DNA of 27,382 nt from Insolitispirillum peregrinum (GTDB taxonomy: Bacteria; Pseudomonadota; Alphaproteobacteria; Rhodospirillales; Rhodospirillaceae), in NCBI RefSeq assembly GCF_042665255.1, contig NZ_JBHTCD010000046.1; one strand, given 5' to 3'. This document shows positions 17,732 through 25,018 of the stretch, one piece after another. Under the pieces are notes generated by a model. That model ran no database searches. It was not told the origin of the DNA and saw nothing but the letters and a program-made list of their open reading frames with translations. Every line of letters starts with the position of its first letter. Positions within the stretch are counted from its first letter, which is position 1. The translations under genes and the position numbers were made by a program.

Positions 17732-18162
17732 ATGGAAGATTTTGATAGAAAGCATAGCGGCTTTACGAGCAAAATCCACGCCCTCGCAGACGGTCAGAGA
17801 CGCCCCCCCTTACCTGCAAGTTAACCGGCAGTGAAACACCTCGGATATCAGGCAGTCGAAGATCTACTGGAGTTACCGGTCGCCACCCTGCGCATGGCGC
17901 AGCCGACAAGGGGTATGACGACAACACTGTGTAAGAAAATCTGCTTTTACACAGCATCCAGCCTGTCATTCCGCCACGGACCGACCCTCCCAGCCGATTG
18001 CAGCAACTTCCAACGAGACAAGGACCGCAACCGCATTGAGCGCATGCTCAAGCAGTTTCATCCCATCGCCACTTATTACAATAAAACTGTTAATTTTTCC
18101 TCGGTTTTCTATATATAGCCGCAGAAAAAATATGGTTACCAATCTTTTACAACATGGTCTAG
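17732..18162 (+). pseudogene. decayed IS5-family transposase
   Basis: Several reading frames together give the order of an IS5-family transposase C-terminal half. GFTSKIHALADGQ lies near 17760. ADKGYDDN lies around 17910, followed by a stop and then HSIQPVIPPR. DKDRNRIERMLKQF, then HPIATYYNKT, lies around 18015-18085 in another frame. AAEKIWLPIFYNMV then stop lies at 18118-18162 in a third. At least three frame changes and internal stops make it non-functional. It marks the left side of the accessory island behind tRNA-Lys. The N-terminal domain is missing, so only the catalytic end remains. Confidence 0.8.
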
Positions 18163-18432
18163 GCGGAAGAATTCTCCCCAGAAATACGAATACCCAAGAA
18201 TTATCATTATGTATTAATTTGTAATTTTATAGTTTTTTTAAATTTATATAAATAAATTTATATTTTTTATCTTTTTATGCATAAATATTATATACAAATA
18301 ATTAAATTAATAGATGTAAGATGATTTTCATATGGATATCTATTGAACAGATCAAGTGCTTTTTTTCATAATTTTGATGGAATTCAACGGTCATATGATC
18401 TAAAATACTCCCCTTGATTGAAAGGATTCCCT
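18163..18432. other. AT-rich leader region without a gene
   Basis: This stretch is extremely AT-rich, especially 18215-18320, which has long runs of A and T. It contrasts with the GC-rich genome. No convincing open frame is visible. It holds the likely promoter of the peptide cluster. Such composition is typical of recently acquired DNA. Confidence 0.7.
18343..18372 (+). promoter_or_regulatory. probable promoter of the cyclophane peptide cluster
   Basis: TTGAAC (18343-18348) and CATAAT (18367-18372) are 18 bases apart, about 60 bases before the precursor start. The -10 box matches five of six consensus bases. Other AT-rich combinations upstream cannot be excluded. Confidence 0.45.
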
Positions 18433-18615
18433 ATGTCAAACACTGCCCTCACCTATCCGACCGATCTTGCCGCTGAAATTCGGACTGCTTTGCTACATGA
18501 TAACCCGACCAATCAGGCTATTCAGCGCCTCAAAATTCGGCTGCTTACGGACGCTGATGCAAGTGAAGTGATCACTAGCTATGATCGTATGCACCACAGG
18601 CATAATCGCTCGTAG
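18433..18615 (+). CDS. putative RiPP precursor peptide with three aromatic-x-Arg triplets
   Basis: This 60-aa peptide lies 11 bases upstream of a radical SAM peptide maturase, the usual position of a RiPP precursor. Residues 1 to about 46 form a leader with hydrophobic and charged helix-like parts (LAAEIRTALL, IQRLKIRLL). The C-terminus reads SYDRMHHRHNRS, containing three triplets Tyr50-Asp-Arg52, His54-His-Arg56 and His57-Asn-Arg59 before a final Ser60. An aromatic residue followed two positions later by a polar residue is the pattern crosslinked by cyclophane-forming radical SAM enzymes (established for triceptide-type RiPPs). The three Arg residues fit the arginase-like gene downstream. 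No signal peptide or Gly-Gly site is seen. AAAGGA lies six bases before the ATG. I do not recognise the exact family. Confidence 0.75.
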   Translation: MSNTALTYPTDLAAEIRTALLHDNPTNQAIQRLKIRLLTDADASEVITSYDRMHHRHNRS

Positions 18616-18626
18616 AAGATGTATAC

Positions 18627-20780
18627 ATGACCTCTCCTATAATCACGTCATTCCTAGTTAAGGTAGCATCCCGTTGCAATCTTGACTGCGATTATTGCTA
18701 CATTTACCACCATGCTGACAAAAGCTGGCGCAAGATGCCACATCTTATGTCGGATGAGACTCAGGATACATTCGTTCAGCGATTGGCGGAGTACGTCGAG
18801 TTTGCGAAACTCTCACGCTGTGCGGTGATCTTCCACGGTGGGGAGCCTCTTCTCGCGGGAGCAGATAATCTCGCCAAATTCGCCCACAAAATTCGGGCGG
18901 CCACAACTGCACAGGTCGACATTGGCCTGCAAACCAACGGCTTGCTACTCGACCAAGCGGCGCTCGATATACTCGAGATCGCCAACGTTGGTGTTTCCCT
19001 CAGTTTGGATGGTCCTCGATCGGCGAACGATCGTCACCGAACCACGCGTAGGGGGCGATCGAGCTTTGACAAGGTTTTTGCTGCGCTCGAACATTTGAAG
19101 CGGCGGCCGCAAGTTTTCGCAGGAGTGATTGCTGTAATCGACCCCGCCACGACGCCAGAGGAGGTGTTCTCGTTCTTTTCGGAGCACAATCCTCCGCAGG
19201 TTGATTTTCTGCTGCCGGATGCCCAGCATATTAAGCCCCCGCCGGGCCGGGACGCTAATCCGGACAGCTATAAGAGCTGGTTGCTGCAAGCTTTTGACGT
19301 CTGGTTGGACAAGTATCCGCATTTACCCGTTCGCACATTCGAGGCGTTACTTGACTCCGTCTCCGGATTGCCATCACGCACCGACGCCTTCGGTTTCGGT
19401 GATGTCAGCCTGCTATCCATCGAAACAGATGGTAGTTATCACGACCTTGACGTTTTGAAGGTAACCCACGACGGAGCCACGTCTCTGGGCGTGGCAATAA
19501 GCGATACGCCTATCTCTGTAGCTGTACAATCCCCGATAATCGACCGACACCAAAAGCTACTACGCAAGGATGGTCTCTGCGACCAATGTCAGGCTTGTAG
19601 TATCGTCGATATTTGCGGCGGAGGATCGTTACCCCACCGTTTTTCCCAAGATGGTTTCAGTCACCCTACTGTCTATTGCGGCGAAATGTTGGCACTGGTG
19701 AGTCATGTTCGCCACCGGCTCTATGGCCTCTTGTTCCCGGTTGCGACGACGACTGCGGCACCCGCGGCTGATATAGATTTTGAATGCTTCGAAAAGGCGG
19801 AGACCGCCAGAGAGGCAATGGCCGGTCTCATAATGGATGCAGATGCCACTGCACGAAGAGGATTTCTGGCAGCACTTGATCTCGTAGATGAAGTAGATGC
19901 TCAAAGGACTTCTGTGGTCGATGTCATTCGTAGTCTACCTGAAAAAGATCTAACAAAAATAGCCCGTCGCCCTGGCACAATCGCTTGGACGCAGACTTAT
20001 CTGGCACAGCGTGCTGGGCGATTGTTTCAGGCGGTGGACGGCAGTGCCCTTTACGCTGATGCCACGTATCTGGACGAGATTCTTTCTCAAAAATCCGAGG
20101 ATTACGTTGGGTACCAAGTAGCAGAGAGAGATACGTGGCTCCGAGCACCATTCGGTAAGGCTATCATCTTCGAGAGCGAGGAACTGGCGATGCAGGCGAG
20201 GCCGCTTGCATCAAAAGCCTTAACGATCATCGATAACTGGCGGCCACTACTGGCTGCCGAGATGAGTCGTGCTTGCGGAGCCATTCAATTCATCCGAGAT
20301 CCCCTGGCACACCCAGACAAAATCGTCTCTTTCAGCGACAATTCTGTTCCGGGAGCCCTTTATGTCTCTGTTGTACGCGGGGCAGGTCTGATCGATGCCT
20401 ACGATTTGGCTGACTCGCTGATCCATGAGCACCGTCATCAGAAGCTGTATTTATTGGAACGCCAAGCTCCGATGGTACACCCCACAACCCGATTGGTGCC
20501 ATCTCCGTGGCGCGCAGATCCTAGACCACCATCCGGTCTCCTGCATGCGGTATTCGTTTTTGTGGAGCTTCAACGGTTTTGGGCGCATGTCCGTGATTGG
20601 GGGCCAGCACGGATGCATAATCGAGCAGTAAATCAACTCCATGACACTGAGCTCCGTCTTGCTCAAGCATTCTCTACTCTTCGGGATTGCCCCTTAACAA
20701 TGGCGGGGAAGCGACTGGTAGAGGTCCTTGCCAATGCCTGTCAGGGAGTATCGTCCAATTGCCTCATAGCTCATTCCTGA
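18627..20780 (+). CDS. radical SAM/SPASM peptide maturase fused to HExxH hydroxylase-like domain
   Basis: This 717-aa two-domain protein has the SAM motif CxxxCxxC at Cys17, Cys21 and Cys24 (CNLDCDYC). HGGEPLL is at 70-76 and SLDGP at 126-130. SPASM cysteines lie at 318, 321, 324, 330 and 351 (with CGGG), for auxiliary Fe-S clusters. This matches cyclophane-forming maturases of the FxsB type. Residues from about 380 form a second domain with HEHRH at 600-604 and SGLLHAVFVF at 636-645. This resembles the HExxH peptide modification family proposed to be 2-oxoglutarate-dependent beta-hydroxylases; His640 could be a third ligand. Both active sites look intact. The start ATG has only a weak ribosome site (GAAG), so coupling to the precursor is likely. 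The closest named relatives are FxsB-like fusions, but the substrate motif differs. Confidence 0.85.
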   Translation: MTSPIITSFLVKVASRCNLDCDYCYIYHHADKSWRKMPHLMSDETQDTFVQRLAEYVEFAKLSRCAVIFHGGEPLLAGADNLAKFAHKIRAATTAQVDIGLQTNGLLLDQAALDILEIANVGVSLSLDGPRSANDRHRTTRRGRSSFDKVFAALEHLKRRPQVFAGVIAVIDPATTPEEVFSFFSEHNPPQVDFLLPDAQHIKPPPGRDANPDSYKSWLLQAFDVWLDKYPHLPVRTFEALLDSVSGLPSRTDAFGFGDVSLLSIETDGSYHDLDVLKVTHDGATSLGVAISDTPISVAVQSPIIDRHQKLLRKDGLCDQCQACSIVDICGGGSLPHRFSQDGFSHPTVYCGEMLALVSHVRHRLYGLLFPVATTTAAPAADIDFECFEKAETAREAMAGLIMDADATARRGFLAALDLVDEVDAQRTSVVDVIRSLPEKDLTKIARRPGTIAWTQTYLAQRAGRLFQAVDGSALYADATYLDEILSQKSEDYVGYQVAERDTWLRAPFGKAIIFESEELAMQARPLASKALTIIDNWRPLLAAEMSRACGAIQFIRDPLAHPDKIVSFSDNSVPGALYVSVVRGAGLIDAYDLADSLIHEHRHQKLYLLERQAPMVHPTTRLVPSPWRADPRPPSGLLHAVFVFVELQRFWAHVRDWGPARMHNRAVNQLHDTELRLAQAFSTLRDCPLTMAGKRLVEVLANACQGVSSNCLIAHS

Positions 20781-21787
20781 TCCCGAGGGCGCGGTTACCT
20801 GCAGATGATGTCGACCGCCATGCGATCCTACGCGACTATTTTTGCGATAAAGATGCCACTTCTGTTCTCGTCGAAGACGGGTGGGCATTAACATTTTCTT
20901 GGCCTGGGGATGCTGAACGACATGTGGACCCGAGACTCCCGGAAGGCCTCGAGTGGTGGCATGCCGCTCAAGACTTGTCCGAGATGGCGTCTTTAAGGCG
21001 ACGATCAGGCATAGTGTTGAGCACCCTCTATGACACATGGACTCTCCATAGTTGGAGCGAGTGGCTTTCCCGTCGAGATCCGGCTAGCGTCACCACAGTT
21101 ACTGTGCTGCATGTGGATGATCATCGAGATTTAGGATCGCCCCGGCTCTTTATTAAAGGTACAGGCTGGCAGGATCCACTGACGAATCAGCCAGTCGATC
21201 TCTATCGATCGGCTACCGTCGTGCATGCCATCGAGAGCGGTTCTTTGGGCATGGGCAGTTTTTTTACCCCGTTCCTTCATGCCGTCCCCACCGCACAGGT
21301 GCGCCATTTGTGCCAGCCCCCCAAGGCTCAAGCTACTCAGGATTTTAGGATAATCCCATGCCAAGAGGCCGACCAGCTCCTTGCGCCAGATTCCCTTCGC
21401 CCTGCTATTCGACTTGCTCCCACAGCGAACGGCACCACGGGTTCAGGGCACTACCGGCTTACGTCGGATGTGGGTGCGTGGCTGGAGGAAATCAGGCCTG
21501 GACCTATCCTACTACACATTGACATGGATTATTTCAACAATCGCTATGATGGGGATAGCGATTGGCAAAGACGGACTTGGATATTAGACTCTTCATTAGA
21601 GGAAATATTAGGAAAAATCGACGAACTGACCAGAGCTTTAGCTAATTCTGGCGTTGGATCGCAACTCGAAGATATTGTAATTGCTTATTCACCAGGGTTC
21701 TTTCCGGCGGAATATTGGCAGACTGCCTCCGAGCGCCTGCTGCCAGCGCTTGCCCGTATCCAAGATGCTTGGACCCCACTTGGATAA
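20759..21787 (+). CDS. UPF0489/arginase-like protein, putative peptide arginase
   Basis: This 342-aa protein has the metal-binding motifs of the arginase fold: DDHRD at 120-124 (DxHxD) and HIDMDYFNNR at 253-262 (DxD). A conserved-looking SPGFFPAEYW lies at 311-320. This matches the UPF0489 family, some members of which are peptide arginases that convert Arg to ornithine in RiPPs (OspR-type; established for that family, inferred here). The three C-terminal Arg residues of the upstream peptide are natural substrates. No ATG is in a suitable place. I choose TTG at 20759, overlapping the end of the radical SAM gene by 22 bases, with AGGGAG about ten bases upstream. Another TTG at 20687 would give 366 aa. 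The stop lies 78 bases before an IS end. Confidence 0.75.
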   Translation: MPHSSFLIPRARLPADDVDRHAILRDYFCDKDATSVLVEDGWALTFSWPGDAERHVDPRLPEGLEWWHAAQDLSEMASLRRRSGIVLSTLYDTWTLHSWSEWLSRRDPASVTTVTVLHVDDHRDLGSPRLFIKGTGWQDPLTNQPVDLYRSATVVHAIESGSLGMGSFFTPFLHAVPTAQVRHLCQPPKAQATQDFRIIPCQEADQLLAPDSLRPAIRLAPTANGTTGSGHYRLTSDVGAWLEEIRPGPILLHIDMDYFNNRYDGDSDWQRRTWILDSSLEEILGKIDELTRALANSGVGSQLEDIVIAYSPGFFPAEYWQTASERLLPALARIQDAWTPLG

Positions 21788-21865
21788 ATCGGATTCGAAA
21801 GCAAAGATTAAATCCCACAAGCGTAGACATCGGCTGTCTCATAAGCAACCACTTCTGAAGGCGCG

Positions 21866-21891
21866 TGGACTTGCCCTGAAAAAGTGGAGAG
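21866..21891 (+). repeat. insertion-sequence left end (26 bp)
   Basis: This 26-base segment begins TGGACTTGCCCTGAAAAAGT and is identical to 12454-12479. It lies 32 bases before the truncated orfA and is therefore the left terminal repeat of that element. No matching right end is found in the window. Confidence 0.7.
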
Positions 21892-21923
21892 TGATTTCCT
21901 GAACCTTGATAGGATATCACCCC

Positions 21924-22163
21924 ATGATCAACGAGAAGAAACGCGGCCTTGGCCGCCACTCGCATTTCACGGATGAGTTCAAGACCGAGACGGTTCGTCT
22001 TGCCGAGATGAGCGGACACCTGTTGGGGGTGACGGCCGGGTACCTTGGTATTGGGTTTTCGACGCTTGGCCAATGGATCTCAGCAGCACGAGAGGCGTAT
22101 CTTTTGTCCGCCCCTCAGGAGGATACGGCCAAGGAACTGGCGCGGCTGCGCAAGGAAAACTAG
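21924..22163 (+). pseudogene. truncated IS3-like transposase orfA
   Basis: The 79-codon frame matches the N-terminal helix-turn-helix protein (orfA) of IS3-type elements: FTDEFKTETVRLAEMSG, then GYLGIGFSTLGQWI, then ELARLRKEN. It stops right at LRKEN, where the family normally continues with the coiled-coil and frameshift region. OrfB and the right end are absent. Beyond the stop the DNA belongs to a MATE gene on the other strand. The element is therefore a deletion remnant that cannot transpose on its own. Confidence 0.82.
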
Positions 22164-22167
22164 GTGT

Positions 22168-22365
22168 TTAGTCCCGGCGCACCAGCATCAGGACCGGGCA
22201 GACCAGCGTCACCCCTGTCAGAGCCTCCGTTCCCAGAAAACTGATGAAATAGGTCTCGGCCACCCCCACCATCGTCGGGATGATCGCCCCGGCGAGAATG
22301 CCGGGCGGCACCTGTCGGACCGAAGCCAAGGCCCCCACGCCTTCCCGGGGTAAAACGGTACTCAT
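22168..22365 (-). pseudogene. MATE efflux transporter, N-terminal fragment
   Basis: The frame from ATG at 22365 (GGAGG nine bases upstream) gives 65 residues. They include LAGAIIPTMVGVAETYFISF, then LGTEALTGVTLVCPVLMLV, the first helix-loop-helix of a MATE family multidrug exporter. Homology ends abruptly after VLMLV, two or three codons from a stop at the junction with the IS3 remnant. About 85 percent of a normal MATE protein is missing. It follows the SDR gene by 37 bases and was probably the third gene of the TetR-SDR unit. Confidence 0.75.
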
Positions 22366-22402
22366 GCCGCCCATCCCTCCACAAAACCGGGCCGCATTCC
22401 CG

Positions 22403-23221
22403 TCAGACCGGCAACCGAAGCATCTTGCGCAGGCTGCGATCAAATCCGGCCTCTGGAACAAAGCGGCGCAACAGGCTGACCTTGCGCGCCAGTTTCCCGG
22501 CGGGATAACGCAGCTTTGGTGCCTTGTCCGTTGCGGCCTTCAGGATGGTTGCGGCGACGATTTCAGGCGTATCGCCCTGCTGCAAGGCTTCTGCCACCAC
22601 CTGTTTCATGCTCCCCCGGATTGCGTCATACGCCCCCAGCAGGCGATCCGGCATCACCAGATTGTCGTCGAAGGCGGTCCGGGTATAGGTTGGCTCCACC
22701 ACCACCACCCGAACCCCGAATGCGCGCAGTTCGTGGTCCAGCGACTGGGAATAGCCCTCCACCGCATGCTTGGTCGCCGCATAGAGTGCGAAACAGGGTG
22801 CCGGAATGAACCCGTGCGCCGAGCTCAGATTGATGATCCGGCCTGCCCCGCGATGGCGCATTCCCGGCAGCACGGCGTTGGTCATGCGGATGACCCCAAA
22901 CAGGTTGACGTCGAACAGGGACTGGGCCTGCGGCACCGAAGACTCTTCCGCGCCACCGAACAAGCCAATGCCCGCATTGTTGACCAGCAGGTCAATCCGG
23001 CCCCCCTCACCCAGCACCTGTTCAACCAGCTGTGCCACCGATGCATCATCGGTCACGTCGCAGGCCAGCATGGTGACGCCATCCGGCCCCTTGGCCCCCG
23101 GACGACGGCTGGTGCCAAAGACGCGATATCCGGCAGTCAGCAGGGCGTGGGCCGCGGCATAGCCAATGCCGGAGGAAGCCCCTGTCACCAGGGCAATATC
23201 AGACCGGGGGGTGTTCATCAT
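22403..23221 (-). CDS. SDR family NAD(P)-dependent oxidoreductase
   Basis: This 272-aa classical short-chain dehydrogenase has the dinucleotide motif TGASSGIG at residues 13-20. CDVTD lies near 55, NNAG near 85, the catalytic Ser in NLSSAHG, and YAATK with the catalytic Tyr and Lys. TSRRPG after the second strand suggests NADP(H) preference, as Arg residues there often bind the 2'-phosphate. The substrate is unknown. The start codons ATGATG overlap the tetR stop (ATGA), so it is co-transcribed with the regulator. It lies next to the truncated MATE gene, which hints that the unit once served export or detoxification of small molecules. Confidence 0.92.
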   Translation of the reverse strand: MMNTPRSDIALVTGASSGIGYAAAHALLTAGYRVFGTSRRPGAKGPDGVTMLACDVTDDASVAQLVEQVLGEGGRIDLLVNNAGIGLFGGAEESSVPQAQSLFDVNLFGVIRMTNAVLPGMRHRGAGRIINLSSAHGFIPAPCFALYAATKHAVEGYSQSLDHELRAFGVRVVVVEPTYTRTAFDDNLVMPDRLLGAYDAIRGSMKQVVAEALQQGDTPEIVAATILKAATDKAPKLRYPAGKLARKVSLLRRFVPEAGFDRSLRKMLRLPV

Positions 23222-23814
23222 TTCATGTCTTTCTTGTGCTGGTGTGCGCTCGCCCGGATTTGATCGGCGGCGGCGCGCATGAAATCCCCGGAGAGCTGCT
23301 CGTCATTCACCACACGCGACAACAGCAACGCGCCGACCATCGTCGACAGGATCGCCATAGCCCGTCCGCTGGGCTGGTCGCTGTCGCCTTCGCCAATCCA
23401 TCCGGCGAGCATGTCGAGATATGTGCCTATCCCGGCTTCAAAAGCCGCTTTCACATCGGCATCCTGCCGGGCAACGTCCGAGCCGAGTGCAACCACCGGG
23501 CAACCGTCCATCGGTTCTCCGCGATGCCCCATGCTGAGGTAAAAACCGAGCACAGCCTCCAGCGGGTCTTGTGGATTACTGGCGGCGGCCTCTTCCCATC
23601 GCTGAAGGGTGCATTCCAGAGCCCGCCGGGACGCCTGCGCCACCAGATCATTCTTTGACTCGAACTGCTTGTAAAACGCCCCCTGCGTGAGACCGGCCCC
23701 CTTCATCAAGTCCTTGAGGCCAATGCCATCAAAGCCCCGCTCCCGGAACAGGCGGCTTGCCGCATTGATCACCGCCTGACGGTTTTCCTCTGCCTGAGTG
23801 CGACTGACGCGCAT
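23218..23814 (-). CDS. TetR/AcrR family transcriptional regulator
   Basis: This 198-aa repressor-type protein has the helix-turn-helix at about residues 10-55 (NRQAVINAASRLFRERGFDG, then IGLKDLMKGAGLTQGAFYKQF). A helical ligand-binding domain follows. It is preceded by a near-perfect ribosome site AGGAGG seven bases before ATG. It is divergent from the RND efflux adaptor gene. Two 20-bp operators in the shared 85-bp region are likely its binding sites, so it probably represses both its own unit and the efflux genes until a ligand releases it. The ligand is not known. Confidence 0.93.
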   Translation of the reverse strand: MRVSRTQAEENRQAVINAASRLFRERGFDGIGLKDLMKGAGLTQGAFYKQFESKNDLVAQASRRALECTLQRWEEAAASNPQDPLEAVLGFYLSMGHRGEPMDGCPVVALGSDVARQDADVKAAFEAGIGTYLDMLAGWIGEGDSDQPSGRAMAILSTMVGALLLSRVVNDEQLSGDFMRAAADQIRASAHQHKKDMK

Positions 23815-23829
23815 CGTTGGCCTCCTTTT

Positions 23830-23880
23830 TAGATTGCGTTCGACATCTATTTAGCCTACATAGATTTCGAACGCAATCTA
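23830..23880. promoter_or_regulatory. paired TetR-type operators in the divergent promoter
   Basis: Site A (23830-23849) is TAGATTGCGTTCGACATCTA. Site B (23861-23880), read on the other strand, is TAGATTGCGTTCGAAATCTA, identical but for one base. Each site is itself a TAGAT-N10-ATCTA palindrome. Together they make a perfect 14-bp outer inverted repeat. TTGCGT within each site, followed after 17 bases by TACATA (plus) or TAAATA (minus), could be the divergent promoters, so bound regulator would block both. Confidence 0.75.
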
Positions 23881-23899
23881 TTTCCAACGAGGCGATGGC

Positions 23900-25018
23900 A
23901 TGAACATCAAAAAAAGACACGCCGTTATGCTGGGCGGCCTCCTGATCGCGGTGTCAGGAACGGCGGCCTTTGCCACGCTGTCCGGCCCCGCGCCGGACTC
24001 CGCTGCGACGGCGGACCCACGACAAGCCCCGCCGCTGGTCGCACTGGCAACGACAGAAACCGTCGCTGGGCAGCAGCGCAGCTTCACCGGCACCATCGCC
24101 GCCAGGGTTCAAAGCAATCTCGGATTCCGCGTTCCCGGCAAAATCATTGAGCGGTACGTCAGCAGCGGAGAGCACGTCAAGGCCGGGCAACCGTTGCTGC
24201 GGATCGACCAAACCGACCTGCTGCTGGCACTCACCGCCAAACGCAATGCGGTCACCGCCGCCCGCGCATCGGTCGTGCAACTGATCGCCGATGAACAGCG
24301 GTATGCCGACCTGCTGCGCAATGGATGGACCCCAAAGCAACGCTATGAGCAGGTCCGGGCGGCACTGGATGCCGCCCGGGCACAGCTCGCCGCCGCCGGA
24401 GCCGAAGCGCGGGTTGCCGGAAACGAAGCCACCTATGCCGTTCTGGTCGCAGAGAGCGACGGGACCGTCATCAATACCCTCGGAGAGCCGGGGCAGGTTG
24501 TCGCCGCGGGTCAGACGGTGGTTCAAATCGCTCAGGCTGGCCCCCGCGAAGCAATCGTTACCCTGCCTGAAACGATCCGCCCGGCGATTGGGTCGATGGC
24601 GCAGGCCAGCATCTACGGGGACGGCCAGAACCAGTACACGGCACAACTCCGCCAACTGTCAGACTCCGCCGATCCACAAACCCGCACTTATGAAGCACGT
24701 TACGTGCTCGACGGTGTGGCCGCGTCGGCGCCACTGGGGGCCACGGTGACCATCCAGCTTGCGGACCAGAACGGGCCGCAGGAAGAGGTCCGTGTCCCCG
24801 TCGGAGCCGTGCTTGATAATGGCCATAAAACCGGTGTCTGGGTTCTGGACCGCTCGACCTCGACCGTGCGGTTCCAGCCCGTCACGGTGCTCCGGTTGAC
24901 CAGCGAGGCCGCCATCATTTCCGGCCTGGGTTCAGGCCATCAGGTTGTCGCGCTCGGAGCCCATCTGCTGCAGGACGGGGCGCGCGTGAGAACAGCCGCA
25001 GAGGGCGGAGACAGCTGA
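23900..25018 (+). CDS. RND efflux pump periplasmic adaptor (membrane fusion protein)
   Basis: This 372-aa adaptor joins an inner-membrane RND pump to an outer-membrane channel. It has an N-terminal signal or anchor (KKRHAVMLGGLLIAVSGTAA). A lipoyl half-motif GFRVPGKIIERYVSSGEHVK lies near residue 76. An alpha-hairpin of about 60 residues (NAVTAARASVVQLIADEQRY onward) follows. The second lipoyl half ESDGTVINTLGEPGQVV, a beta-barrel and a membrane-proximal domain complete it. No lipobox Cys is seen. It is preceded by GAGG and the TetR operators. Its stop overlaps the pump start (TGATG). It looks intact although its partner is broken. Confidence 0.92.
   Translation: MNIKKRHAVMLGGLLIAVSGTAAFATLSGPAPDSAATADPRQAPPLVALATTETVAGQQRSFTGTIAARVQSNLGFRVPGKIIERYVSSGEHVKAGQPLLRIDQTDLLLALTAKRNAVTAARASVVQLIADEQRYADLLRNGWTPKQRYEQVRAALDAARAQLAAAGAEARVAGNEATYAVLVAESDGTVINTLGEPGQVVAAGQTVVQIAQAGPREAIVTLPETIRPAIGSMAQASIYGDGQNQYTAQLRQLSDSADPQTRTYEARYVLDGVAASAPLGATVTIQLADQNGPQEEVRVPVGAVLDNGHKTGVWVLDRSTSTVRFQPVTVLRLTSEAAIISGLGSGHQVVALGAHLLQDGARVRTAAEGGDS

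Noticed and set aside
22280..23263. A 327-codon plus-strand frame opposite the SDR gene
   Set aside because: It is a shadow of a classical SDR with all catalytic motifs.
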